From: Scatophagus argus
Taxonomy: Eukaryota > Chordata > Actinopteri > Scatophagidae
DNA length: 64,000 nucleotides
Direction: 5' to 3'
NCBI RefSeq assembly: GCF_020382885.2
Contig: NC_058494.1
Coordinates: forward strand, 15,208,001-15,272,000
How positions within the stretch are numbered: position 1 is the first letter of the stretch; each line of letters begins with the position of its first letter. Below the pieces are notes generated by a model. That model had not been told where the DNA came from. It saw only the letters and a program-made list of their open reading frames with translations, and made no database searches. Below, piece after piece: positions 13,186 through 35,000 of the stretch. Made by a program: the position numbers and the translations under genes.

Positions 13186-13557
13186 TTAAGGAGTGTTGTA
13201 ACAAACATGGTTACAACACTCTTTCACCATCCTCACAGACTGAATCTCTGTCTCTGTGATCTTAGTGAGCCTCAAAGCCAATTTCTTCATAGCAAAGGAA
13301 GGAAAAACACGATGTCCATTTAACATTTTAAAATACTTAAGGTATCGGTTCAAGGCTTTGTAAGTTTTTCCAACATACACATTACGTTTGCAATACATTT
13401 CATCAAAGTTGTCTTTGACATTAAAGAAAAATATTACAATTACAACGCAGGTTTTTTTTTGTATTTTGATGGAATTCTGCTTTTCATCACGTGATTGTGT
13501 CTCACCTGCATGCTTGGGTAAAAGTTCACTTTGGCATATTGCTTGTTGTGAATCCAT
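13186..13557 (-). other. Unrecognised 123-codon open reading frame
   Basis: An ATG-started frame runs from 13557 down to 13186 with no domain that I recognise. The product is Lys-rich and lacks a signal peptide or clear membrane segment. Its 3' end contains a perfect 12-bp inverted repeat (13191-13202 and 13210-13221, GAGTGTTGTAAC / GTTACAACACTC). It sits immediately beside the piggyBac-type element. It may be chance, a relic of a larger transposon, or antisense to nothing. I would not call it a gene without expression or homology. Confidence 0.2.
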
Positions 13558-14864
13558 ATTCTCCTAACTGAGGCACAAAAATTGAGGACCATATGAGGGC
13601 TCACAATTACACTCAAAACGGTACCAGTTTAGCTGTTAATCATGTTAAACTGGTATTAAACTCTCAAGAATGTTTGTTTTACCACCATTTTTGACAACGG
13701 TCAAGACTTTATTGATCATTATTGGTTCCATTGGAGACAACAGACAACAAAAACAAAACAGAGTGGCACAGAAACACTAAATGTGCCAAAAGCGCAAGAA
13801 TCAATAAAATTAAATTAAAACAGCTTTAAAAGATCCTCAGTGAAGTTTCAAAGAGCAGGGTGGGAGGTGAAGCCCTTGTACAGCAGTGAGTTGAGCACGT
13901 CATTACAACAAAGATCTAATTCTGGCATGAGTGATTGGCAGAAAAAAACTATCCCACACATCATAGTGCCTTTACTGTGAAACTCTATTATGAAGGTACA
14001 ACAATCTAGAAACTGATTTCTCTATATTTAGGAGAGTATTGACACATTTGCATATAGAATCTGATGGTAGAGAGGAAGTTGGATTGCTTTTAATAAAGTT
14101 CACAGTAATGTAAAATGAATTCCTGTGTTTTGAACCTAGTAACAAGTGGCTGTATCCACAGTGAATGCCATATGTTCAAAGCATACATTTACCTGCATAA
14201 GAATATGTTTGTTTGTGTTGCTGAATACAAATGTGCCTTGAGTACAATTTTAAGTGTTCCTCCATTGTAACAATAAACCACAAGTAGTGCAACATCTAAA
14301 GACTTGTCCATGCAATATGAATAAATGATCCACTTGAGACCCATTGAAACAAATATTGCCAAGACGTTGAAAAGTGGACGCAGAAGAAATCTGTCATTTG
14401 TTCAGCTATCCACCAGATTTGTGAAAAGGAGCACCATGTCTGAGCAGACCCACACATTAAGACGTGGGATGTGAGGAAGAAGGAGGAAGTCATGCTCACG
14501 GGAAAGGAGATATCAACATTTGACATAACACTGGGGTCACATTTGGGTGCTTGGATGGGGTCCAACACCAGATCTGTGTGTGTGTGTGTGTGTGTGTAAG
14601 TGCCCCAATTATGAGTCTGTGAGTCTGTAAATCACACTTTTGTTTTATAGGAAATATTGATGTGCTTATTCTCTGTGACTACGGACTCAAGGCAAACTGA
14701 TTAAAATCATAATGGTTAGAAAGAGTGTGTCACCATTTTTCAAAATAATACAAAGGTATTCATTCATGCCAGTGCACTCACACTCTCAGTCATACACGTA
14801 CACTCACACACACACTCAAGAGGTGAAACCCCACAAAAACCACATTTTGCACACAGTCAGGTGT
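13558..14864 (-). other. Probable 3' UTR and downstream flank of crmp1
   Basis: This stretch follows the crmp1 stop on the minus strand and contains no exon. A minus-strand AATAAA (plus-strand TTTATT) lies at 13708-13713 and would give a 3' UTR of about 1.15 kb. A 10-bp inverted repeat (TACCAGTTTA 13622-13631 / TAAACTGGTA 13646-13655) lies beyond it. A (TG)n run is at 14574-14597. UTR length is inference. Confidence 0.4.
14574..14597. repeat. (TG)n microsatellite
   Basis: TG run in the presumed crmp1 3' UTR. Confidence 0.85.
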
Positions 14865-24689
<9,825 letters not shown>

Positions 24690-24863
24690 CGTGGCTTCCA
24701 AGGGGGACTGAGACTTCAGCCAATCTGAAACCGACGGAGAGAGGAGCAAGGCTTGTTTTAAAACGGGTCACAGACAACCCCGCCTCTTCAGCGCGCTCTG
24801 GTGCTGTGAACCGTGAAAGAGCTGCTCTCTCCGGGCTACCTATGAATGCTGCCTTATACGACA

Positions 24864-24888
24864 CAACACACACACACACACACACACA
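24864..24888. repeat. (CA)n microsatellite
   Basis: CA run about 175 bp upstream of the long crmp1 start codon. Confidence 0.85.
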
Positions 24889-24889
24889 T

Positions 24890-26140
24890 AAGTGATATGA
24901 TGCAGTGCTCCAGTTTTAAAAGGAGGAGTGTCAGTGTGAGCTAGTTTCATTGCAAAGGGCCTAGTTGGGGCCAGAAATACAAACACGGGCGCAAATAAAA
25001 GGAAAGCTCTTTGCTTTCAATGTGGGGGCTGTGCGTGAGCAGGTCACACCACCAGCGGATTAAACCAGCATGTGTCATCTTTTAACCCACATCTGGATGG
25101 GCAAACAGATTGTCAAATGGTGCCTCCTGAGTTAACTGCTCTTGACATGGGGGAGGGTGGGGGACAGTCTGCTGTAAGACACAGCCTTGAGTGAGTGCAA
25201 CCTGCAGGTCAGACTTCAGGCTGCAGCTGCTTTTATCTCGTCTGGGCGGAAGCCAGTGACCTGTCAGCTCATGGGATGTTTGCTGATGTGAGTCGACAGT
25301 GAGAGCTGAAGTTTGCACCAAGGCAACAACAGGCTGTCCTTCTCATAGCCCGCAGGGACAGTGGGGAAAAGGCGAGAGAGAGAGAGAGAGAGCTGTGTTT
25401 TCAGTACTCGAGCAGGTGGACAGCTCCCAGAGGAACAATGCTGCAAACACATGGAGCCTACTGGAATGCATTACAATGCATGGCACTCTGTACATGTACA
25501 CACATTTTTCGCATGATATCATTTTGGTATGATGATCAGCTAATCATACCCTAATAATATACATAACTAATGCATGACTCGAATGCATTAATCAAATGTA
25601 TGAATCAATGCAGGGTGAAAACATCAACCGACTGGGTTCACGTGACCAGTTAATGGTTCACCGTGTTAACTGACACATACGTCTTGTTATTATGCCACTA
25701 AAGCTGCTGTTAATCGAACAGTCGGTCAGATGCAAGCACGTTGCTGTAAAGCAAAAACAGTATGAAGTAACTGAGGCATCATTATAGCGACTTATTAACC
25801 GACTTATAGAGCCTCTGTCTTCCTCCTGTAGCCTCTCAACACGTCGCACTGTGCAGCCTTGTTGCCGACTGGTGCCATATGGGAGTGAGCCCGATTTGAT
25901 TAAGAGTAGGCCTACATAGCTTTTGACCTGAACACCACAATCTACTTAAATGCTGCGACAATTCAGTTGAAATAACATCACATCCGGCCGTATTGCATTT
26001 AAAAGCCACTGTTTAAAAGCGTATATTACACTGAATACATAAAGAGTCACAGGTGACTTAGGTAACAAAATTTAAGTAGCCTAAAACTAGTAACCAATCA
26101 GATAAGTTGGCCATTTGATGAACATTTATGTCTTCCTATA
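24890..26140. other. Intergenic region between divergent crmp1 and wfs1
   Basis: No exon is recognisable. It holds a (GA)n run at about 25373-25392 and an AT-rich tail with no known repeat. It is expected to carry upstream control elements of both divergent genes, but none can be identified by eye. Confidence 0.45.
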
Positions 26141-26339
26141 AGGGACGAGTCTATTTCAAGAGGGCAGGCCGTTAAGTTGTGGTGTTGTTAAAGACAGACA
26201 CATGAGAGTTTGGCCGCAGCAGATAACCGTCTCTGGTTTCGCGGAGCTGTGAGGGGTCGACATGGACTACAGACACAACTTTTAAATTCAGGAGGACGAT
26301 TGAGTTTTTATTCCGAAGAAAGACTCAGTTAAACACCAA
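26141..26339 (+). promoter_or_regulatory. Probable wfs1 promoter and noncoding first exon
   Basis: A CG-containing stretch ends in CACCAA|GTAAGT at 26339/26340, a strong donor suited to splice to the acceptor at 27407. It contains a minute upstream ORF (ATG 26262, stop at 26285). GC-rich sequence with CCGCATGCGCGG (26455-26466, NRF1-like palindrome) lies just inside the presumed first intron. The 5' limit is a guess. Confidence 0.45.
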
Positions 26340-27412
26340 GTAAGTTTGCTTTATTTTGTGTTTCTGAGCGGTGTGCCGGCGCAGGTTGAGTGTTGAGTAT
26401 TCATTTGAGGGAGTTTCAGAGCTGCCGTGCGCCTCCACTCGCACTCCTCCCTGTCCGCATGCGCGGCGCGAAGCGAACCACAGGCAGTTCACATGAGGTG
26501 GACTGATACAGTAATGTAAAAACTGATTTCATGTCGGTCCGCTTCTGCATATTTCTCTTTCAAGTGCAAGATATTAGTCAGTGTTAGAAGAAGCATTGGG
26601 GTCTTTCACTCAAATAAAAATAGTAATTCCATAGTGAAAATACGCCATCGCAAGTAAAAGTTTACTTTCTTTAAGTAAGAAGAAGAAGTGAAAGTACTCC
26701 TTAACGCACAATGTTCACTCTCATTGTATTATCCATATGTACTGCATGAGCTGAATATTATTTCTGATGCATTTATGTCAGCGGAGTTTTAATGTTGTCC
26801 ATTTAGAGCTAATTTTAGCTACTTAATGCAGCGTTATGGAGTTTTAAAGAAGGCATCGTGTTGTTAAAGGTGATCATGTGTTTGACATGTAAAATATTGA
26901 CCTGGAGAGTAACTTGTAAGTACAGCTGTGAGATAAATGTATTGAAGTGAAATGTACAATATTTTTTACTGAAATAGTGGTGGTGAAGTATGAATTATAT
27001 TCAAGTACAGTGCAAGTACCTCAAAATTGTGGTACTACAGTAAATGTACTTTATCCCATCAGTGGTTAACAGAATGTTCCTGCTTTCATTTGCCATTTTA
27101 TTTTGCTTAACTACATTGTTGATTCAAATGATGTTCTTTTGTCTTAATGTTGACCCGAATAGAGTAATACAGGGTTTCACTGATGTGTGTCAAAACTCTT
27201 TCTCCTTTCAAAGTGAAGGTGTCATATTTTAGTTGTGAGATATCCACAGGAAAAGGTCCTCCAATTTCCCTGACAGGAAATTCTGAATCCACCATCCAGC
27301 TGTGTCTTCACTGATAAACTGCTATTTGAAATGACCTTGATTATTTAGCTGCAGTGTATGGTTGTGATTAGTTACATGATAAATTACTGACACTCTTTTT
27401 CTTTCAGGTAAT

Positions 27413-27468
27413 ATGGAGAAGGAATCCCCATCTACCCCAACTGCTGTCATCACCCAGGGGTCATGACC
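27413..27468 (+). promoter_or_regulatory. Pair of upstream ORFs in the wfs1 leader
   Basis: uORF1 runs 27413-27466: 17 codons from an ATG in good context (A at -3, G at +4), starting five bases after the exon 2 acceptor. uORF2 begins at 27463 inside the ATGA that ends uORF1 and encodes only five residues. Both precede the main start at 27646 and are out of its frame. They could limit wolframin translation. They matter only if exon 2 is used as drawn. Confidence 0.6.
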
Positions 27469-27645
27469 TGTGCTGGATAGACCTTCTCTTCCTCCCCCGT
27501 GCAGATTCCTTCTTTACTGGTCTCCAGTAACCCCTCTGCTGCTCCTGTCCACTCTGCCAAATCTCCATCCTCCACAGAAAACACTACAGAACCCAGAAAA
27601 TTATCCTGTTCCATCCTCCCATCCGCTCACACCAGCTATAAAACG

Positions 27646-30600
27646 ATGGATTCCCCACCCACATTAGAGAAGTCACAGTCCCCTGCTGTGTCCTCTAAAC
27701 CCACTTCTAAAACAGTTTCTACAAACCCTTCCTCTCCGACATCAAACACGACACCACACTTTACTTCTTCTACCGCTCAAATCCCCAAAACTCCATCATT
27801 TTCCAAGCTTTCATCTGCCTCTTCTATGTCAGCTAGCTCGACCTGTCACACGACAGATGATTCGCCTTCTTCTTCCTCCTCCACTGCTGTTTCCGCTATT
27901 GCTCCTGCAACGTCTTCCACTGCCCCCATGAAACGAACCTTTGCCTCCATGGCCAAGCGGGTGATAATACAGGAGAGACTTAGGAAGGCTGAGGAGGATA
28001 TCGAGGATGAAGAGGATGGTAAGAATGCCTTTATTTTGAGCTTGGGATTAGATTGTACAGAGCTGAATTCTCTAGCCAAAGGCCCATTGCTGTGCTGAGG
28101 TGATAAGCCTCGTGCTATGTTTTGGAATGTCTTTCCATGTCTAACAGGGTAACCCTGCCCTTGAACAAACAAGTCTCTTGGCCAGAATGGAGAATTAGCT
28201 ACTTCAGCTAACTTTGCTGTTTTTCTTTTTCTTTCTCATTATAATCCTGTTTTCTGAAGCACCTTGGGATACATGTCTGTATAAAGGGTGTTGTACAATA
28301 ATAATAATTTAACAATAATAATTCATTAGTTAATAATCAAACGGTTAAATAAAGATGTTCTTATCATGCAGTGGTTCAGTTAAATTCAATATTCAGCATT
28401 GCTGAAGAAATTCCACAACGGAGGGCTTACAGTACCACACCTCCTTTACTGTATGCCTGTCAGGTTAAGAGGAGCAAACATGCAGACAGACGGTTTTGCA
28501 GCGACTTGCATTCTGTTTCGTCCCACATGCAGCACATGTTTTAGTGACCCTCTTTAGCCATGGTAGCAGCAAGGCTCCACGGATGACAGCGTTGGCCTGA
28601 TGGTCAGTCGGTCACCTCTTTGGTGCAAACTGAATTATCTCAACTATGTGATGGATTGCAGTGAAACATTGCACAGATTTTCACGGTGAATTCTAATGAT
28701 TTAGGTGATCCCCAACTTTTTATCATCAGTATTATTATGACTATTAACCATCAGGTCAAAATTTCTATTTGTACAGTACTTTGTTTTATGACCAAATACC
28801 TGACAAACTATTGTCATTCTCATCAGTCAGCCATACTTCCTGTCAGATGTTAACGTGCTAACAAACTAAGATGGTAAATGTTATATCTGCTAACTAGCAT
28901 GTTTTCATTGTCTTTGTGTGATTGTTAGCATGTTGCCATTAGAAATGTTTATCTGGATGAATCTCAACATGCTTTAGCTCTGTTGCTACATACTAAAGCA
29001 ATATTTGTCAGTAATATATGAACAGTTTGTTTTCATTTTATAACCAAATTGTCCATGTATTTTCAGTCATTATTTATCAGAGCTGCTGCAAATGAAACAA
29101 ACTAACTAGTCGCATCAGTAAGAGGGTTTGCTGTGCATAAGATACTGTGACATTTGAAAGAAATTGAATTCCTTTGCTTAATAGACACTGGAGAGACAGT
29201 TACAGCAATCTGTTTATGTATTGTGTGACATAGGAGCTGGGTACGATGCTGCCAGAGCTCTGTGGTCTTGTCACACGATATCTGCATAGACAGACACACA
29301 GACGTGTTAAAAATGTACACACTCTCACATCTACTCCACCTCTGACTTCTTGTTATTCTCATGTTACATGATATATGTCAGGCGGGGTTTGTTTATTGCT
29401 GGCTGTGATCACAGCATGTGTAAAAATCAGCACAGTCACACTGCTTCTTCAGTAAAGTTATGCCTCCATACAAGTTTGGAAGAGAGTGGTATTATGTAAC
29501 TCACGCATTCAGAGAGTAGTTTTGATTGATCCTGAAGGATATGTGTACATTTAAGATATCTCCTTCCCCTCCAGATGAAGAACCAGAGGAAGATTTGTCT
29601 GTGGAGCAGATGAAAGAGAGGGCTGAAGCTGGTGATGCCAGAGCTCAGACCCAGGTGAGTGAAAGCACATGCACCCAGACCGGCACTTGGCATTGTTTTC
29701 AGTCCTTCTGGTTGACTCATGCTGGTTGTGAACAAGTGTCTATTTTTGGCCTCTTGGAAGATGATCCCAGACTTTCAAATATGATACTCCAAGATATTGT
29801 TACTCACACACAAACTATTATGAACATTGCATTGCAGCACAACACTGAATTTATATGATAATAAAACCTTTTTATAAATTTGTGCGAACAAAAACATGGT
29901 GCGAGCAGAAGGGAAAGCAGGGCTAAGGGTGGAAGGTGAGCCCAAATGTTACATTTAAGACTCTCCAGCAAGGGAACGGGTAACTAGACTCCTATGTGGC
30001 TGGTTATAGGGCTTGAACTTTCACACGTTATGTGTCAGGTATCAGCACATACGAAGTGCCAAAATAACCACACATGTTGTGTGTAAGAGAACATGTCGGA
30101 ACATGGGACCACATCAGGACCGGGGCTGGACATGTATACAGTGAGGAACCAGTCAGAGACTCTGATGATAATCTCATAACAGACAATCTGTAGATCATAG
30201 TATGATCACAGAGATGTGAAACATCTACAGATTAAACACAAGTCACAGTGTTTCTGTTTCTGGATGATTGTGGTTTCTTGTATTTACTGTATGTAATGTA
30301 TTTTATTAGCCATAGTATTAAGATGTTTTGGCCACGCTGTCAGTTTAAAATGTGTGCTAGTAAAGCAGATTTATTAGATTGTATACTTAACGTATCTAAC
30401 AGACGGGAACATTTTCATGCTGAGCCACTTCAAATGAAGCTGTATCTCATCCTCCTACAAATAGACGCAATTGACGATAACTGAGTTTAACTGAGAGGGG
30501 AGTTATGAAACGAAAGTTAAGATTAGAAAACAGCCACTTGATACACCACTGGTGCCTCTGCTACCCCTGGTAATTAGCCATGACATTACCACTGATGGCC

Positions 30601-31972
30601 ACAGGGACAGGGAATTCTGAGTTGTGTCGTCTTTAGTGGCTTCCATGAACTTCAGCGTGAACTGTTTGGTTTTAGCCAAAGAAACAGTTTAATTTATTTA
30701 TTTATTTCAATCCATGAAGAAACCTATAAACTAAAATGAAATGGTACAATCAAATGGACAGTTTAGCTCAAATTCTCAACAGTAATGATGAGCCACATGG
30801 TCATACCTTTGCTATGCTCACTGTCTACTTGGTAGCCTGCTTCTCCACATCTGCCTTACTTTGTCTGGCAGTGCAAATGATATTAGTCAGATGTAATTAG
30901 AATGTTATGCCTGTTACAGAGATACACACAAATTTGTTAAGTATCACAGTTTTGCACAATGGCACAGAGCATATACAGTATATTTATGTAAGGTGAAATG
31001 CATGTGGGATGCAAAAGGTAACAGGTTAGGTTATTTGGATGTAGATGTAAATGTGACCATGAATGGTTGTTTGTCTCTATGTGTCAGCCCTGTGAAGAAC
31101 TGGTGATGATAGGCATTTGTAGATAATGGATGGATGGTGAACTAGTTTGGCCACACAAGATTAATCAATCTCTTCTCTTTAACTGTTCTTCTGTGTTTCA
31201 GCTGGGTCAGCACTATTTGATTCTTGCTGAAGAGAAGGACACAGAACTAAATAATCATATGGCTGTTGACTGGCTAATTAAAGCAGCTAAACAGGGAAGA
31301 AAAGGTGCAGCGAAGCTACTGCAGCGCTGTTGGATGCAGAAAAAAGGTTCGTGTCACAGAATGCAGTGCAGGCAAGTGCATGTTTGTGTATTTGTGTCTC
31401 TAGTACCCTAATTGTCTGTCCACCAGGAATCACTCCAGAGAATGAAGCCGATGTGCGTAAGTTGTCGACAGAGAGCAAATTTGAGCTGGCAGTACGTAAA
31501 GCAGCAATGATGATGTACTGGAAACTCAACCCAGACAAAAAGAAGAAGGTGGCTGTGGCCGAGATGCTGGAAAATGTCAGCCAGGTCAATGCAGTGCAGG
31601 GTAGGGTGCACACACATACACACTCACACATGTGAATCAAAACATCATCAACACCCTATCAAGTATTTTTGTAATTGTGACAACAATCCTGCCTGAAGCA
31701 CTACAGTCTGCAGGATCCTATAGCATGTTGTTATAAGCTAGTCTTGCTGTTAAATATATCGTGTATTGCCCTTTGTGATTTCAGTATTTGCAGCTGTCAT
31801 GCTGAAGAATATCACATTACATGCAGGCCTCCAGGGAAATGTTTGTAACTGACTCACCATGATGTGGATATTATTCACCAATAGGTGGCACTGCAAGCAG
31901 GATTCCTATCCCAACTTCGGGCCAGACCCAGAAAGTACTGGAGAGCATTGTCAGCAGTGAGTGTAAGTGTCC

Positions 31973-32019
<47 letters not shown>

Positions 32020-35000
32020 GTGTCCTCTTGTATAGCTGACTGTTTTTTGTCCTCTCAGCTACACAGCTGGTAGACCTGGATGACTTTGTTGAGATGACTA
32101 AAAAGTATGCACAAGGTATTGTCCCCTCTGCACCTCAAAGTGGCAGCCAGGTCAAGGCCAAGACTGCAAGCCCTACACATGTTGAGAGTGTGGGGGAGGT
32201 AAAAGAGCCACACAGCCAAAATAGAAACAATTTATCATTATAAGGACACAGATAACATTTTACTCTTAGTTCTGAATATTCAGATGAGTGTGTATTTGTG
32301 GTAAAGCACAAGACTGAGCTGGTCCCATCAGGATACAAGAAGACCTCCAGAAGTTCTTGGGGTTTTGGCCGAAGTGGGATGACTCTGGACTCACATCAAA
32401 CTGGAGCCATAAGAACAGCCATGGACATGAAATCACGCTTAATGGTATCTTATTCTTATTAAAATTCATTCTGTTTTGTGTTAAATTTCCATCGAATATC
32501 CATTGTTGTGGGTATTTTTACTCTTGTTGAATTATTAAATTCTTTATTCCCTTTCTGGGGCTTTTGCCTGTTAACTTAGCCTCTGTTACTGTCTGTTTCT
32601 CCTCACTTCAGATGTTGCAGTACCCCTTGCATTCCATTGTTGAGATGAAAGAGAACCTGGTCGACTGGGCGTCGAGAGCTGGAGTCCAGTGGCTGAGCAC
32701 GATCATCCCAACGCAACACGTCAACGCACTCATTTTCTTCTTCATCATCAGCAACCTGACCGTTGACTTGTTTGCTTTTGTCATCCCTTTGCTCGTCTTC
32801 TACCTCTCCTTCGTCTCCATGATCATCTGTACTCTACGTATTTTGCAGAGCAGCAAGGTGAGTGAAGCTGGGGGAATACCCATTGCTTTTCAATGCAGAA
32901 ATCATGTTCCCACAGATATATGTCTCTATATATCTGTCTTACCCTCTCTTCACAAACTAGTCAGGTCAAACACTCGTTTTCCTTACTGTCACAAAGCACA
33001 TGCTTTTACAAAAAACCTGCAATGCAGTGAATGCTGATCTTTTGATTTAATAATTACACTGATGTCTTAGAATTGTAATAGTAGTAATGCAGTGTACTGC
33101 ACATACTGCATTTGAAGATTGAAAAAATCAATCAGATTTTTAACTCTTTGCAATGTTTTTCTTCCTTTGACACTGCATCCTTCTTTCCCTTTTTATAGAC
33201 GTGGGAGAACTTCAGAGCCCTGACATCTCTGCTGACATGTTTTGAACCTGGCCTGGATGTGGAACAGGCAGAAACCAACTTTGGCTGGAACAACCTCGAA
33301 CCATACCTGTATTTCATCCTGTCTGTTTTCTTCATCATTTTTTCCTTCCCTGTAGCTGACAAGGGCTGGATCCCCTGTTCCGAGCTCTCCACCGTGGCCA
33401 TCTTCTTCACTGCTGTCAGCTACAAGAGCCTAAGCCCCACTGCTGCAACGTACGCAGGCCGAGCCATGGTCATAGAGGTCAGTGGTACACACACTGGCAT
33501 TCTATATATCATTAAAAAAAATCTAAGTCACACTTTTGGATGTTGTGGCCCATTAACTACAAACTAAATTATTATAAACATTTTTTTTCTTGCTTATACA
33601 CTGATCAACCACAACATTAGTCCCACCTGCTTAATATTTTGTGGGCCCTCTTTGCCAAAATAGCTCTGATCTGTCAGGGGAAGGGGCACAGAACCTCTTG
33701 GGGTATTTTGTGGTTACTCACATTGGTGTGCAACAATGTTGCATCCTGTGTATTGCGGTGTATTTGGTCTGCAATGTTTAGGTGGGTGGTGTGGGTCAAA
33801 AAATATCCACATGATTGCCAGAACCCAAGGTTTCCCTGCAGAACAATGGATTGTAAACATGCGATAAAGTTTATTCACTTCCCCTGGCGGTGGTGTTAAT
33901 GTTGTGGCTGATCAATGTAATGCAAGTTTATAGAGTGATTTTCAAAATTTTATTACTATTCATTCATCTAAATTCTCTTTGAGAATTATTTCATACATTT
34001 AACATTTGTAACACAAAAATATTCATTGGCATGTTTAAAGGACCAATGTGTAAGATTTAGTAGCAATGAGGTTGCAGATTGCAATCAGCTGAAAACCCCT
34101 CCTGCTGGACCTTAAAAATGCAAAATCTTAAAAATTGTGTGTTAACATTTTTGCTTGTAACTGTATTCCCACAGGTGGATAACAAAACTTGTGTAAGTAA
34201 GCAAATGCTAAGTAAGCATTTGCAAATAGATTTAAATGGCATATTTAACTTCAATGACATGAATAACCACAGAAGAGAAAAAAATCAAAGGCTTTCAGAA
34301 ATATTTAACTGAAATTTAGCATGATCTGTATATGATGGGCTAATATACACAGAATTTATGTTGATGTTATTTAATCTGACATACTTTAATTTAAAATAAC
34401 AGTGTTCTTTTTTTCCAGGTAGCATCATCTCTGTGTAGTCTGACCCAGTTCCTGCCGGAGAACATGACTGTGCTTCGTTTCCTGGGGCACACTTTTGCCA
34501 CACTGCCGCTAGGAGAGTCAGTGGTGCTGAAGCTCAGTCTCCCTTGCCTGCTGTATGTTTACCTGTTCTATCTGTTCTTCAGGTGAGCAGCAGCGTTTTA
34601 ATGTTGGATGTGTTTGACGCTTGATTGTATCAGTAAGTTTTAATTCCACCTCAAACTGATGAGTTAAAAATTGGACCAGTAATGTTCTTTCCCCTTCTTT
34701 CTGTCTGTTTTCACCTCCAGCATGGCCAGGATGCGTGGTTTCAGGGGGACTTACTGCTTCCTGGTTCCATACCTTGTGTGCTTCATGTGGTGTGAGTTCT
34801 CTGTGGTGCTCCTCCAGAATTCCTCTGCTGTGGGTCTGATCCGCACCTGCGTGGCCTACTTTCTCTTGCTGTTTGCCCTGCCCGTTCTGACTTTTGGCCT
34901 TGCCGCCATGCTCTTCATCCAGCTTTTCAAGTGGTTCCTCGAGCTGGAACTGACTAAGATGATTGTGACCTTGGTAGTTTGTGCGATCCCTGTCACTCTG

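Noticed and set aside
27470..27645. wfs1 coding frame extending upstream of 27646
   Set aside because: The frame is open but starts only at GTG codons; the first ATG with good context and a human-like MDS start is at 27646.
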